52,896 nt of DNA, taken from contig JBKOWU010000292.1 of assembly GCA_046724555.1 (NCBI GenBank), positions 1 to 52,896 on the forward strand, given 5' to 3'. This document shows, piece by piece, positions 16,919-25,761 of the stretch. The translations under genes were made by a program, and so were the position numbers. The notes under the pieces are model-generated. The model was not told the DNA's origin and did no database searches. It worked only from the letters and a program-made list of their open reading frames with translations. The stretch's first letter is position 1. Every line of letters begins with the position of its first letter. The DNA is from JAFAQB01 sp046724555. GTDB taxonomy: Archaea; Thermoproteota; Nitrososphaeria; Nitrososphaerales; Nitrososphaeraceae.

Positions 16919-18268
16919 CTACCATCCCAAAGCCTTTGCAGACTTTTTGGCAGCGTCGTCTAACGCGTGCTTAGGATCCTTAATGTTAAAGTAAACCTCG
17001 TGTATCGCTTCCCTTATATTGTCAGCAACTTGAGGATACTCTGGCAGACTAGGTCTGCTGCTTCCAAATGAAATCATGGAAACCATCTTGTCGTAGTATG
17101 GTATTGTCTGATTCAAGCTTGCTGCAAACTGACCTTGCCCTATTGATTTCTGTGTAGGAAGATATCCATATTGCTTTAGCCAAGGTGCAAGTATTTTTGG
17201 TTCAACCATCAAAGTTATCAATTCCCATGCTAAATCTTTGTTATTAGATGTCTGTGGAATGCTAAGCTCCCATCCTCCCATCATTGTAGAGTTATGGATA
17301 GCATCTGAAGATAATGGAAACAGTGGTAAAAAACCAATCTTGTTTGGAAGGCTTGACCACTGATCACGTGGAAATTCTCCTGGCATCCATGAGCCGGTTA
17401 TAATAACAGCGAATTTTTTTTCCTTTGCAAAAGCAGTCTCAAACAGATGACTTTGTGGCTTTATTCCTGCTTGCACTTGTTGTTTTAGAAATTCTAATGC
17501 TTTTACACCTGCTGAGCTATTGTAAGCTGGAAACCAGTATGTTCCTTTTGTTGGATGTCCCTCCTTCTGGACGAGGATATCTCCTCCAAGCATCCATAAA
17601 TAAGGATACCATTTATCCATAGAATTAGTAGAGTCGTCTAAATGGACGCCCTCTATGCCCTTTGATCTTAAAGTATCATCAAGTTTCTTTGCTGATGCAA
17701 TGTACCCGCCCCATCTTGTCAATGAATCTGGTTCTACCGCTGCTTCCTTGAGCAGATCTTTCCAATACCATATGCCCCTTATGTCAGTCCATGCCCAGAT
17801 ACCATAGATCTTACCTTTATACACACCACCATCAAAGTTTGTTTGATACCAATCAGATATCCTTCCCCATCTTAGTGCATGGTCGGTAATATCAGTCAGA
17901 AATCCTCTGCTTGCAAAATCTCCTAGCCATATCTGATCTAAAGATATAAGGTCAACAGCTGTACGATTGGATAGCGCATTCAATATGTGCGATCTAGTTT
18001 GATTGTATGGAGTTGTCGTAAGTTTTATTTTGATATCCATGTCTGGATGCTTTAGCCGTAATTCCTGTAAGGCAGGTTTAATTATATCATCCCAATTTCC
18101 TATATTACCCAGGTCATCAAGCATAGCAGTAAGAGTAACTTGTCTTTTTTGCTCAGCCAACACTGTTAAAGCAATAAAGCCAGTGGTAGGAGCTACTATC
18201 ATTGTCATAGCAAGCGCAATCATAAATGAAATATAAAGACATGAAAATTTGATATTCTTTCTTAACAC
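16919..18268 (-). CDS. ABC-type sugar-like extracellular solute-binding protein
   Basis: A 449-residue exported protein of solute-binding family 1. The signal segment is residues 10-38 (ISFMIALAMTMIVAPTTGFI). The mature part starts with the family strand VTLTAMLDDLGNIGNWDD and has Trp-rich ligand-site motifs (IYGIWAWTDIRGIWYWKDLL, DKWYPYLWMLGGDIL, AVIITGSWMPGEFP). It ends with YPQVADNIREAIHEVYF. Homologues bind sugars or glycerol-phosphate-like solutes. No permease or ATPase gene lies in the window, so it is an orphan here, possibly serving a transporter elsewhere or acting as a sensor. Confidence 0.85.
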   Translation of the reverse strand: MLRKNIKFSCLYISFMIALAMTMIVAPTTGFIALTVLAEQKRQVTLTAMLDDLGNIGNWDDIIKPALQELRLKHPDMDIKIKLTTTPYNQTRSHILNALSNRTAVDLISLDQIWLGDFASRGFLTDITDHALRWGRISDWYQTNFDGGVYKGKIYGIWAWTDIRGIWYWKDLLKEAAVEPDSLTRWGGYIASAKKLDDTLRSKGIEGVHLDDSTNSMDKWYPYLWMLGGDILVQKEGHPTKGTYWFPAYNSSAGVKALEFLKQQVQAGIKPQSHLFETAFAKEKKFAVIITGSWMPGEFPRDQWSSLPNKIGFLPLFPLSSDAIHNSTMMGGWELSIPQTSNNKDLAWELITLMVEPKILAPWLKQYGYLPTQKSIGQGQFAASLNQTIPYYDKMVSMISFGSSRPSLPEYPQVADNIREAIHEVYFNIKDPKHALDDAAKKSAKALGW

Positions 18269-18541
18269 TAAAGGTGTTATGGATGTCTATATTAAAATAT
18301 TTTTTACTAGTGGATCATAATAGATAAACAATTGCTCCCGAAATCAGACCAGCAGAACAAAATACAGCAGGATATGTTGTCTTTGTCTTCATTCTCGCAC
18401 GATCGTGTCTATCTTTGCAGAATTTGACATATTCATATACATATTTGTGCTAAGCGTGTTATTTCCATCATCATTTGAAAAAAGTCAATGATTATCTTGG
18501 CGGTCTTATTATTTATGATGATATGATATGTAATAATAGTT

Positions 18542-18797
18542 TTACTCTACCTTTACTTTATCTCTCACTAGCTTTTCTGTTGTATTATTTTGTGGATTCC
18601 AAAATATGTTGTACCACTGTTCTATCATTTCTGGCGCCCTTCTAACAAATTCACTGTATGTATCAATCAAAGATTGCAATTGATTGAGCTAGGGTAATAC
18701 CCTCAATAACTGGGTTTAAGATATCATTCGAACCTTGAGTATTAGTGTTGGAGTTGATTGACATATCCCTATCATCTAACAATGGTTTCTTCATCAT
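18542..18797 (-). pseudogene. Small gene with a frameshift, unknown family
   Basis: From the ATG at 18797 the frame reads MMKKPLLDDRDMSINSNTNT to GSNDILNPVIEGITLAQSI, then ends in TGA. The neighbouring frame continues with QLQSLIDTYSEFVRRAPEMI and EQWYNIFWNPQNNT and a basic tail. The two halves join at an AATCAATTGCAATC stretch, so one indel explains it. The intact product would be about 85 residues, helical and soluble. Not recognised. Confidence 0.5.
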
Positions 18798-18961
18798 ATT
18801 TTACTGTTATCCATACATGTCTGTCTGTATGTTATTGTCTAAGGTTTCCAATATATCAAATGCACGTTTGATTATTGATTAAATAAAAAATAAATGTGTG
18901 TATCCACAAGAGAGAGGCCGTTCTGGGAGCATGATTAGTTGATTGATTGACTGGTTAGTTA

Positions 18962-19117
18962 CTACCACAATAAGCAACGGTCATGGTCGCTACGCCTTTC
19001 AGTCTCTTCGAATACATCCTTTACCACGTCTTTTGCTACATTTTTTACTATGTTATTGGCAGCCACATACAACACACCAGCTGTACCTAACCAAAATAGT
19101 GTTTCTAGTGGCTTCAT
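18962..19117 (-). CDS. 51-residue single-helix membrane peptide
   Basis: The protein MKPLETLFWLGTAGVLYVAA continues as NNIVKNVAKDVVKDVFEETE and ends in a polar tail. It has one short membrane helix (8-22) followed by an amphipathic Lys/Val/Asp helix. No ribosome binding site is seen; the start is chosen because the hydrophobic segment follows directly. Too short for most gene finders. Function unknown. Confidence 0.45.
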   Translation of the reverse strand: MKPLETLFWLGTAGVLYVAANNIVKNVAKDVVKDVFEETERRSDHDRCLLW

Positions 19118-19176
19118 GTTATATCAAATATGTTTGGTCCTCATTATATTAAAAGCCTACAGAGTCTCTTTGAGAG

Positions 19177-19196
19177 GGTGTTCCATTTTCACGCTT
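19177..19196 (+). repeat. Dispersed 20-bp repeat, copy 2
   Basis: GGTGTTCCATTTTCACGCTT, 18 of 20 bases identical to the copy at 9303-9322. In non-coding DNA ahead of the broken CBS gene. Confidence 0.4.
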
Positions 19197-19324
19197 GGTA
19201 GGTAACACCAGTCTTGTTCAACAATAATAGTTATTCATGGAAGTTAGCTTTAACCGTTTTTATAAATGCTTATAGCTAGCCATAGAGATACATAAGAACT
19301 AGTACGTTGAACGATCTCTTCGAA

Positions 19325-19773
19325 CTACACATAATACTCTAGTATCTTTTCAATAGTGTCTTTCTCCTTATCGTTGGCATATTCCTGATACCTTGTAAAA
19401 TCAAGTGGAGTAATTATACCGACAGGTTCGTTTGAATTGCTAGAATCACCACGATCAACAACAAGTAAATGCTTTACATTGTGTTGTAACATCATATCTG
19501 CTGCTTCTGATGGAGATGATCTAGAACTAATACTGATAAGAGGAGAAGACATTATTTCTTGGTTTGTAACCGCACTAGCATTTCTGTCATTGTAGCATAC
19601 CTTTGTAACTAGATCTCTCTCACTGATTATACCAGTGGGGTACCTTTTTCATCAACTATTAGCAACGAACTGACATTTCTATCTGTCATTTTCTTGGCCG
19701 CTTGCTGAACAGATGCTGTTCCTTGAATAGTTTCTAATTTTTTCCTCATTATATCACTGATGGTGGTAGCCAT
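19325..19773 (-). pseudogene. CBS-domain pair protein with a frameshift
   Basis: From ATG at 19773 the frame encodes MATTISDIMRKKLETIQGTA to SSLLIVDEKGTPLV and then stops. The neighbouring frame continues exactly where the family expects with GIISERDLVTKVCYNDRN, then IMSSPLISISSRSSPSEAAD and HNVKHLLVVDRG to the C-terminus. One base missing at the Gly-Thr-Pro codons explains it. Tandem CBS domains bind adenine nucleotides and regulate. An intact relative of the same two-domain layout is at 33263. A sequencing error is possible. Confidence 0.75.
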
Positions 19774-19829
19774 AGTAAGAGTATACAACTTGGACGCCTT
19801 CGCATTTTTAAATATACCGTCGATTAGGG

Positions 19830-20162
19830 TCAGTAGATCATAGAATAACACTCTTTAGCTAATGATAATGCCTGTATCTTTTCTCTTTTATCTTCCGTAT
19901 TAGCTGCTGCATTCCATGCTTCTTTTGTTATTGTAGTTAAACCAACAAGACATTTCTCATATTCTTCTGGTAGTCGCTCGTCAATGCATCTTTTGATGTT
20001 GTGCTTTGATTGTTGTCTTAGATATGCTATATCTTTACAAACAATAGATTTGTCAACCTGTAATATCCTTGCTATTTCTGATTGATTGCTCTCACCTTTA
20101 CTTAGTAACTCCATCACTTTTGCTCTACGCCATTCAATGATTTGTTGCATCTTCGTGCTCAT
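19830..20162 (-). pseudogene. Helix-turn-helix protein with a truncated C-terminus
   Basis: The N-terminal part is a sigma-region-4-like helix-turn-helix: KVMELLSKGESNQSEIARIL and QVDKSIVCKDIAYLRQQ, followed by a basic helix. The ATG at 20162 overlaps the TGA of the upstream zinc-ribbon frame (ATGA), which fixes the start. The protein stops after LSLAKECYSMIY. A family relative's tail is preserved at 25762-25989 as LAKDCYSMKLDLLTNAAVVD. Compared with it, seven bases are missing after the Met codon here, and the shifted frame still shows DLLTLIDGIFK. A deletion has thus cut off the C-terminal domain. Confidence 0.65.
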
Positions 20163-20416
20163 TTGTTGCACCCATTAACGCTTAATCGTTCAAGGTGCTG
20201 CATATCCATGCTTGCTATAAGCAGCAGCAATTTACTACCACATTTATTGCAATATGTGAAAGTTAGCTTTATGTATTTTCTATTTTCAGTAATTCAATCC
20301 AAAACGGTTTGCCTTGCAGCCTTGCAAATAGCTCTTTTCTTGTATTCCTGCTGCTGCGCTGAAACTAGCTTTGTAAGTATTTGAATACATTGCCACTTTG
20401 AATAAGTACCATTAAC
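20159..20416 (-). pseudogene. Small zinc-ribbon-like frame with an internal stop
   Basis: A minus-strand frame of 85 codons interrupted only by TGA at 20294-20296. Before it: WQCIQILTKLVSAQQQEYKK and AICKAARQTVLD. After it: RKYIKLTFTYCNKCGSKLLL and a Cys near the end. It has no ATG. The stop codon overlaps the start of the helix-turn-helix gene (ATGA), as in coupled genes, which supports it having been real. Probably a decayed zinc-binding partner of that regulator. Confidence 0.45.
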
Positions 20417-20551
20417 TCAGAGCCAGCTTTATCCTTTTGTTATTGTATACAGATATTGCACTCAAGGTAATTTAGATTTTAGTTCTAGATTTTTATCCGC
20501 TGTATGTATAATGAGTTTAGTAATATGAATAAGATAAGTGAGGGGAAATAA

Positions 20552-21220
20552 ATGAGAAAGCTAATTGTCCTATCTTTCATAACCCTTGACAACGTGATGC
20601 AGGCTCCGGGTGGGCCTGAAGAAGATCCCACTGGAGGGTTCGAACAAGAAGGCTGGGTAGTTGGATACTTTGATGACTTCCTTCTTAACGCGATGATCAA
20701 GCAGACGAGTAAACCTTTTGATTTGTTGCTTGGCAGAAAAACGTACGAGATATTTGCAGCGCACTGGCCATACGTGAACGCAGATCAAGACCCATTCGCG
20801 GCTAAACTCAATAACGCCAAGAAATACGTAGCTTCAAAGACACTGACAAAGCTTGACTGGAATAATTCAGAACTGATAAATGGTGATGTTCCAGAGGGAA
20901 TTAAAAGGATAAAGGAGCAAGACGGGCCAGAAATACAAGTTCATGGTAGCAGCAATCTTGTTCAGACACTCTTGAAGCATGATTTGGTTGACGAGCTTTG
21001 GCTGAAGATATTTCCTGTCACTATTGGCACCGGCAAGCGCTTGTTTGCAGAAGGTACAATTCCAGCTGGGTTCAAACTTCTTGAAAGCGGGATTTCGCCA
21101 AGTGGAGTTATAATCGCCAATTACGAGCGCTCAGGAGAAGTCAAGATGGGGTCATTTGGACTTGAAACACCTAGCGAGGCCGAACTTGCCCGCCGCAAAC
21201 GGTTAAGGGAAAGTGGCTAA
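20552..21220 (+). CDS. RibD-C-domain/dihydrofolate-reductase-like oxidoreductase
   Basis: A 222-residue protein of the RibD C-terminal/DHFR-like group. LIVLSFITLDNVMQAPGGPE is the first strand and substrate loop. FDLLLGRKTYEIFAAHWPYV is the conserved Gly-Arg-Lys-Thr-Tyr motif, and EIQVHGSSNLVQTLLKHDLV, DELWLKIFPVTIGTGKRLF complete the NADPH-binding core. Members reduce pterin- or flavin-like substrates, often uncharacterised; some are encoded near DNA-modification or resistance genes. Base composition is visibly richer in G and C than its surroundings, suggesting separate acquisition. A GGGGAAATAA-type site precedes the start. Confidence 0.85.
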   Translation: MRKLIVLSFITLDNVMQAPGGPEEDPTGGFEQEGWVVGYFDDFLLNAMIKQTSKPFDLLLGRKTYEIFAAHWPYVNADQDPFAAKLNNAKKYVASKTLTKLDWNNSELINGDVPEGIKRIKEQDGPEIQVHGSSNLVQTLLKHDLVDELWLKIFPVTIGTGKRLFAEGTIPAGFKLLESGISPSGVIIANYERSGEVKMGSFGLETPSEAELARRKRLRESG

Positions 21221-21226
21221 AATAGT

Positions 21227-21240
21227 CTCCCTTTAGGGAG
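21227..21240 (+). terminator. Hairpin after the RibD-like gene
   Basis: CTCCC-TTTA-GGGAG, a 5-bp stem 7 bases after the stop codon. It is not followed by a T run, so only a weak candidate. Confidence 0.35.
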
Positions 21241-21350
21241 TAATGCCACTATTATATATGCGCTCTAGACCATAAAGGGTTTTGCAACCAATGCTATTAA
21301 TCTGTTTTTAATGCACTACAACTATGGGCAAACCTGATTTTATGCAGTGG

Positions 21351-21618
21351 TCATTTGCTTATTGCAGTTCGCATCTTATATTTCTTGAACTTGTCATATT
21401 CGGCTAGTGTCTTTGCCAGCTCTTTTTGATTGCTTCATTCCATTGAGAATCCCGGCTCGAGCATACCGTTGTGTTGAAGGCGTCTGCTCATATAATTTTT
21501 CAAACTCCTCAATTATGCTGTTATACTCGTGCCTATCGTTGGTAAGTTGAATAGGCCTTGTAATGACAGGGTTGTCATATTGCAGAGGTGTATAAAGTGG
21601 ATGGAAAACTATTATCAT
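21351..21618 (-). pseudogene. Frameshifted small gene, unknown family
   Basis: Two overlapping frames read through as one protein: PVITRPIQLTNDRHEYNSII, EEFEKLYEQTPSTQRYARAG, ILNGMKQ, then in the next frame KELAKTLAEYDKFKKYKMRT to the end. The shift lies near 21430 in an A-rich run. About 90 residues if repaired, strongly helical and charged, possibly DNA-binding. Not recognised. Confidence 0.45.
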
Positions 21619-21723
21619 GGTACTAATATTAACGACCTCAAAGCACTAAAACAAGAACTTGCTGAACTATTAGAAGAAGATACAAAGGCCGACAAATTAA
21701 GAAGCTTACCTTTATTTGTATAG

Positions 21724-22297
21724 CCGCAGAATTACTGGCTGGAAATTTGTACTGTGTGTTCAAAGTGTTATGACAAGGTCTAAATGCATGCCATTGCAGA
21801 CTATGAAGTAATTAGCAATAGTCTTCATTTTATCGCTGTTAACTATCATCAATGAGCTGTCATGCCAGTTTGTCATATTTCATCTACTCTTTGCTTCTTT
21901 ATGTGCGGTTGCGATTGCGCTTTGAAATCAAGTTTCTTTATTTGTTGGATTAGGTATTGAAGAGATGCTACCTATTGTTGTTGAAAGCTTGACTGGCATT
22001 ATTAGTTTGTGTCCTCCTTGTTACTGCTAATGCATTTACAATACCTTCCAGTATATGAACCCGTATGAATGGCGGGTTCGGTGGAATGCGAACCAAATTT
22101 GACTCAATTAGCCCACCCAGGAACGATGAAATAAATTAGAAATTGTGACAAAATGAAAAATGAGTTATAGCACGGCTATCAGACCAACTCATTGCATTAA
22201 CGGCTAGAATACAGGAATTAAGAGGAAGCAACAATCGTGTACATCATAACTTGCAAGATAATAGACAATCTATATAGTATGTTGAACGAAAGTAGAC
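21724..22297. other. Gap containing a degraded tRNA end
   Basis: About 570 bases with no gene. The only structure seen is the tRNA-Lys-like fragment at 22072-22093. Confidence 0.4.
22072..22093 (+). other. Degraded copy of the tRNA-Lys 3' end
   Basis: GCGGGTTCGGTGG is identical to the start of the attachment core at 12580 and 34474, followed by AATGCGAACC where the tRNA has GATTCGGACC. It has the same orientation as the other two copies. Either an old attachment site dividing the region into two elements or an independent integration scar. Confidence 0.5.
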
Positions 22298-22438
22298 ATG
22301 GGTCAACAACAGAGCCCATCTCAAAATAATAATGCTACTACTACTAATCCTAATGTTGAGATTCTAGAGCAAGGTGACATTTATTTCTCCTATAGACCAA
22401 AGAAGGATGCACAAGAAGTAAAGGCTGTTGAGAACTAG
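22298..22438 (+). pseudogene. N-terminal stub of a conserved archaeal protein ahead of a histidine kinase
   Basis: A 46-residue frame: Asn/Thr-rich start, then PNVEILEQGDIYFSYRPKKD and AQEVKAVEN before TAG. The EILEQGDI..YRPK segment resembles the start of a larger conserved archaeal protein that I know only as hypothetical. The stop lies 4 bases ahead of the kinase ATG, so the pair may be transcribed together. It may be a truncated gene whose remainder was replaced by the kinase. Confidence 0.45.
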
Positions 22439-22442
22439 AGTA

Positions 22443-23600
22443 ATGAGCACCAAAGATAAAGAAGACCTGATGCATAAATTAAGGACAGAAGAGCTGGATA
22501 TAAAAACAGAGAAATTAAAACAAACAAGTAACTCCCTGCTAGCATCAAATGATACACTCAAATCAAAGACAGAAGAATTAGCTAAAACGCATGCTGAGTT
22601 ATTTGAATCAAATCATCAGCTTGCTTCTGTAAATAAAGAGCTTGCAATAACTAACCAGAGATTCGCAGAAACCAATAGCAAGTTTGCTCAGCTTAATGAA
22701 GAATTGTCAGCAGCAAATAAAGAGCTTGCAAGGATTAACAATGAGCTTGCTTTAGCCAATGAACAAATTAAATCAAGGCAGGAGATTACTAAAGAGTTTA
22801 TTAATATAGCAGCTCATGAGCTTCGAACTCCTACACAAGCCATCCTGGGATATTCAGAGTTATTACAACAAATTTTATTTGAAGAAGGCGGAGGGAAGGA
22901 GCAGATAATAGGAAGAAATAGCGCCAATATTAGTAGCACTGCTAAAGAACTTGATGAGCAAAAGAAAAAGGCTTTAGATGCAATAGTTAGAAATGTAACC
23001 AGACTTGACAGTTTAGAAAAGGTGATACTTGATATTACAAAAATCGAAAGTAATACACTAACACTTGACAAGGAACGATTCAATCTTACTGAAAAAATAC
23101 GGGATATGGTAGCAGATGTTATTGCCAATGAAATGAGAAGAGATACCGGCTATGATAAAAAAAATATAAAAATAGAATTTGAAACAGAGACTGGAGCAAA
23201 AAGAAAAAAGGATATTTTCATAGATGCAGATAAAACAAGAGTATACCAGGTTATTTCTAATTTGATTAGAAATGCAATCAAATTTGCAAGTAACAGTGGT
23301 GTTATAACTATTACAACAAATGTCATTACAAAGCAAGCACACACAGATGATAGAGTAGGAGCAGAAAGAGGAGGAGAAGGACAAATTGTTATAGTAAAGA
23401 TAAAGGATAATGGCACAGGAATAGCTGCCAACATTTTTCCAAAACTCTTTACAAAATTTGCTACTACTTCCTCGGAAGGTATAGGATTAGGACTATATGT
23501 CTCTAAGAAAATAGTAGAGGCGCATGGTGGCAATATATGGGCTGAGAATAATCTGGATGGAAAAGGCGCCACATTTGCATTTAGTCTTCCTGCATTGTGA
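22443..23600 (+). CDS. Histidine kinase with N-terminal coiled coil and no sensor domain
   Basis: About 385 residues. Residues 5-110 are a heptad-like coiled coil with repeated Lys-Glu-Leu-Ala/Asn segments (SVNKELAITNQRFAETNSKF, LNEELSAANKELARINNELA). The HisKA motif FINIAAHELRTPTQAILGYS carries the phosphorylated His. The ATPase domain has the N box (QVISNLIRNAIKFA), G1 (KIKDNGTGI) and G2 (GIGLGLYVSKKIVEAHGG). No membrane helix or sensor domain precedes, so it probably senses through partners. The receiver at 23656 is convergent and may be its substrate. A 75-residue insertion region between the two halves of HisKA contains a Gly/Asn loop. Confidence 0.9.
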   Translation: MSTKDKEDLMHKLRTEELDIKTEKLKQTSNSLLASNDTLKSKTEELAKTHAELFESNHQLASVNKELAITNQRFAETNSKFAQLNEELSAANKELARINNELALANEQIKSRQEITKEFINIAAHELRTPTQAILGYSELLQQILFEEGGGKEQIIGRNSANISSTAKELDEQKKKALDAIVRNVTRLDSLEKVILDITKIESNTLTLDKERFNLTEKIRDMVADVIANEMRRDTGYDKKNIKIEFETETGAKRKKDIFIDADKTRVYQVISNLIRNAIKFASNSGVITITTNVITKQAHTDDRVGAERGGEGQIVIVKIKDNGTGIAANIFPKLFTKFATTSSEGIGLGLYVSKKIVEAHGGNIWAENNLDGKGATFAFSLPAL

Positions 23601-23655
23601 CTAACTGTTTGATAGATATGATATATACGAAGCTATAATCCAGTAGAAGTAAACA

Positions 23656-24063
23656 TTACCTGTCTGCTTTAGAGTATTTTGTGGTCAAAAGCATCATCAT
23701 TTTATACACTATAGTTTCAATTCCAATTGGTTTTGTCATAAACTCGTCTGCTCCATAATCTAAAACCCTAGTCTTAGCTGTTTCGTCTTCTGCGACTACA
23801 TATATCTTGATATCAGGATTGATTGTCTTAATCTTGACTATTAGCATCGCTGCTCTATCTTCCGCTATTTTGCCATTTACAAAAATAACATCTACTTTTC
23901 CTTCTAGCTCATTTAGCTTATTCAAGCATTCCTCTGCACTGTAGGTCTTATGTACATCAAATTTTTTTAATTTAAGTGTAGCACTAAGAATTAAATTCAC
24001 ATCTTTATCATCATCTACAATTATAGCAATATGAGCAGATAACATAGCATTTTCATAAAGCAT
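23656..24063 (-). CDS. Receiver-like domain with the phospho-Asp replaced by Asn
   Basis: A CheY-like fold. The acidic pocket is intact (AHIAIIVDDDKDVNLILSAT), the Thr position is Glu/Ala-like (VVAEDE), and the Lys-Pro pair is kept (YGADEFMTKPIGIETIV). The phosphoacceptor position reads DVIFVNGKIAED, with Asn where related proteins have Asp. It cannot be phosphorylated in the normal way and may be a constitutive or protein-contact regulator. The start at 24063 is chosen because the hydrophobic sequence upstream does not belong to the domain; 24045 is also possible. Convergent with the histidine kinase. Confidence 0.75.
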   Translation of the reverse strand: MLYENAMLSAHIAIIVDDDKDVNLILSATLKLKKFDVHKTYSAEECLNKLNELEGKVDVIFVNGKIAEDRAAMLIVKIKTINPDIKIYVVAEDETAKTRVLDYGADEFMTKPIGIETIVYKMMMLLTTKYSKADR

Positions 24064-24257
24064 GGGTCTTATTAATGAGCCGCTGATTATAATTTGATAT
24101 TGTGCGTAGCTACTACAAATAACAATATTCAGATTGCATCTAACTGGAGTATCGAATTCGATGAGATATTTGAAATAAGTGTCATGGAAGTTTGTAGACA
24201 TCAATAAAAAGAAGATGCACAAGTATCCATAAGCAGCGGGTTACTGTTCTGTTTCAA

Positions 24258-24428
24258 TCAATCCGCTATAGCACGGTCATTTACCAGTTCTGCTACCTTT
24301 TGATCGTAAATGGTCTTATCATGGAATAGTATATCGTTTTTTCTATCAAGTTGTCCGTCATGATCGTGTGAAATAGTTTGTTCCTCAGTAGCATTTACAT
24401 ATATAATTGATCCATGTCCTAACGTCAT
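24258..24428 (-). CDS. Possible 56-residue protein
   Basis: From ATG the frame reads MTLGHGSIIYVNATEEQTIS, then HDHDGQLDRKNDILFHDKTI and YDQKVAELVNDRAIAD. It is rich in Asp, His and Gly without low complexity. It overlaps the 5' part of the hydrolase gene on the other strand if that gene starts at 24407, but not if it starts at 24452. Not recognised; possibly the end of a decayed gene. Confidence 0.3.
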   Translation of the reverse strand: MTLGHGSIIYVNATEEQTISHDHDGQLDRKNDILFHDKTIYDQKVAELVNDRAIAD

Positions 24429-24451
24429 TAATTATATTGAAAATAACAATA

Positions 24452-25735
24452 ATGATAGCTACAATACTTTCTCTTTGTTCTATATCTTACTTAGTTTATG
24501 GTACTAGTCTCACAGTTTATGCTCAGTCAAACTTGCAGACAATAAAATACAGGAATTTAGTGATAGATTTAGGAAATGGAGTGAAGACTAATGCTCAGCT
24601 AACTCTTCCTAATATTGGAAAGGGACCGTTTCCTGGCGTTTTACTCGTTCCTGGTGGTGGACCATCAGATATGAATTATACTTTAGGAGTGATACGTATT
24701 GATAACAAAACAGGCTCAAAGATATATCCACCTACCCAATTCTTTCAATTAGCCCAGTATCTATCTGAAAGAGGATTTGCAGTACTTCGATATGATAAGA
24801 GGGGTATTGGTGCGAATCATACTATTTTGGACACAAATGTGTGGGGAAATGTAACGTTCAATGATTTGGAAAGTGATACAGAAAAGGCTTTGGATGCATT
24901 GATGCAACAACCTGAGGTCAATAAAAGTTCTGGAATAACAATAATTGCGCATAGTGAAGGCACTACTATTATACCAAGAATTGCTATAGACAACCCAGAT
25001 AAAGTTAAAAATATAGTACTTTGGGGAGCAATAGCTCTGAATATTGTTAAAGACAACTTTTACGTTCTTGAAATTACTTTACCTGTTTTATATGCTCAGA
25101 ATGTATTGGACAAAAATCATACTGGATTGATATCTGTAAAAGGAGCATCAAAGGATCCTGTTTTTCTATTTTTTGTCAATACTACTGGTAGTGTTACTAG
25201 TAGTATTCTGAATCCTAAATACAATACCACTAAAGGCGCTTATATAAGTATCAATAATGAGCTTAAGCCTGCACTTGTTAGACAATTTGAAGAGTACATA
25301 AAACAACTGAATACTACTACTAATCAATCATCACCAATATTTCATAAGAAATGTGATCCTACTTCGTCTTGTCCAGTATGGGCTAGATCTCATTTGTTAT
25401 TATCTAAAACATTAAGCATAATAGGAAATGTCCCTCCAAATGTTGGTGTATTGATACTCGAAGGGGAAAATGATGCCGGTCTTCAACAGGCCTTTTTACT
25501 GCAGCAAAGACTAACTGAGGTAAATCATCCTGATCATACATTGATAACTTTTACAAATTTAGGACATTATTTATATCCTTCAGATCAATGGGAAACCGCT
25601 AAACCTGGGCCAATACAGCAATATGTTTTAGCAGATCTTTACTCATGGATTGAATCTCATTCTGGGCGTACTGTTAGTGTTTTACCTTCGTCCTATTCTT
25701 CTTCCTCTTCCTCGAATAATTCTACTACTAAGTAA
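24452..25735 (+). CDS. Secreted alpha/beta hydrolase
   Basis: About 427 residues. Starting at the ATG at 24452 gives a clean signal peptide (MIATILSLCSISYLVYG, then TSLTVYAQ). The first strands KYRNLVIDLGNGVKTNAQLT and PFPGVLLVPGGGPSDMNYTL form the oxyanion hole. RYDKRGIGANHT follows, then the nucleophile elbow IIAHSEGTTIIPRIA with Ser in His-Ser-Glu-Gly. The Asp is probably in EGENDAGLQQAFLL and the His in NLGHYLYPSD. The C-terminus is a Ser-rich run. It resembles esterase/peptidase-type hydrolases of the dienelactone/BAAT group; substrate unknown. Confidence 0.8.
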   Translation: MIATILSLCSISYLVYGTSLTVYAQSNLQTIKYRNLVIDLGNGVKTNAQLTLPNIGKGPFPGVLLVPGGGPSDMNYTLGVIRIDNKTGSKIYPPTQFFQLAQYLSERGFAVLRYDKRGIGANHTILDTNVWGNVTFNDLESDTEKALDALMQQPEVNKSSGITIIAHSEGTTIIPRIAIDNPDKVKNIVLWGAIALNIVKDNFYVLEITLPVLYAQNVLDKNHTGLISVKGASKDPVFLFFVNTTGSVTSSILNPKYNTTKGAYISINNELKPALVRQFEEYIKQLNTTTNQSSPIFHKKCDPTSSCPVWARSHLLLSKTLSIIGNVPPNVGVLILEGENDAGLQQAFLLQQRLTEVNHPDHTLITFTNLGHYLYPSDQWETAKPGPIQQYVLADLYSWIESHSGRTVSVLPSSYSSSSSSNNSTTK

Positions 25736-25761
25736 AATGATTTCCGATTCTTATCTAAACC

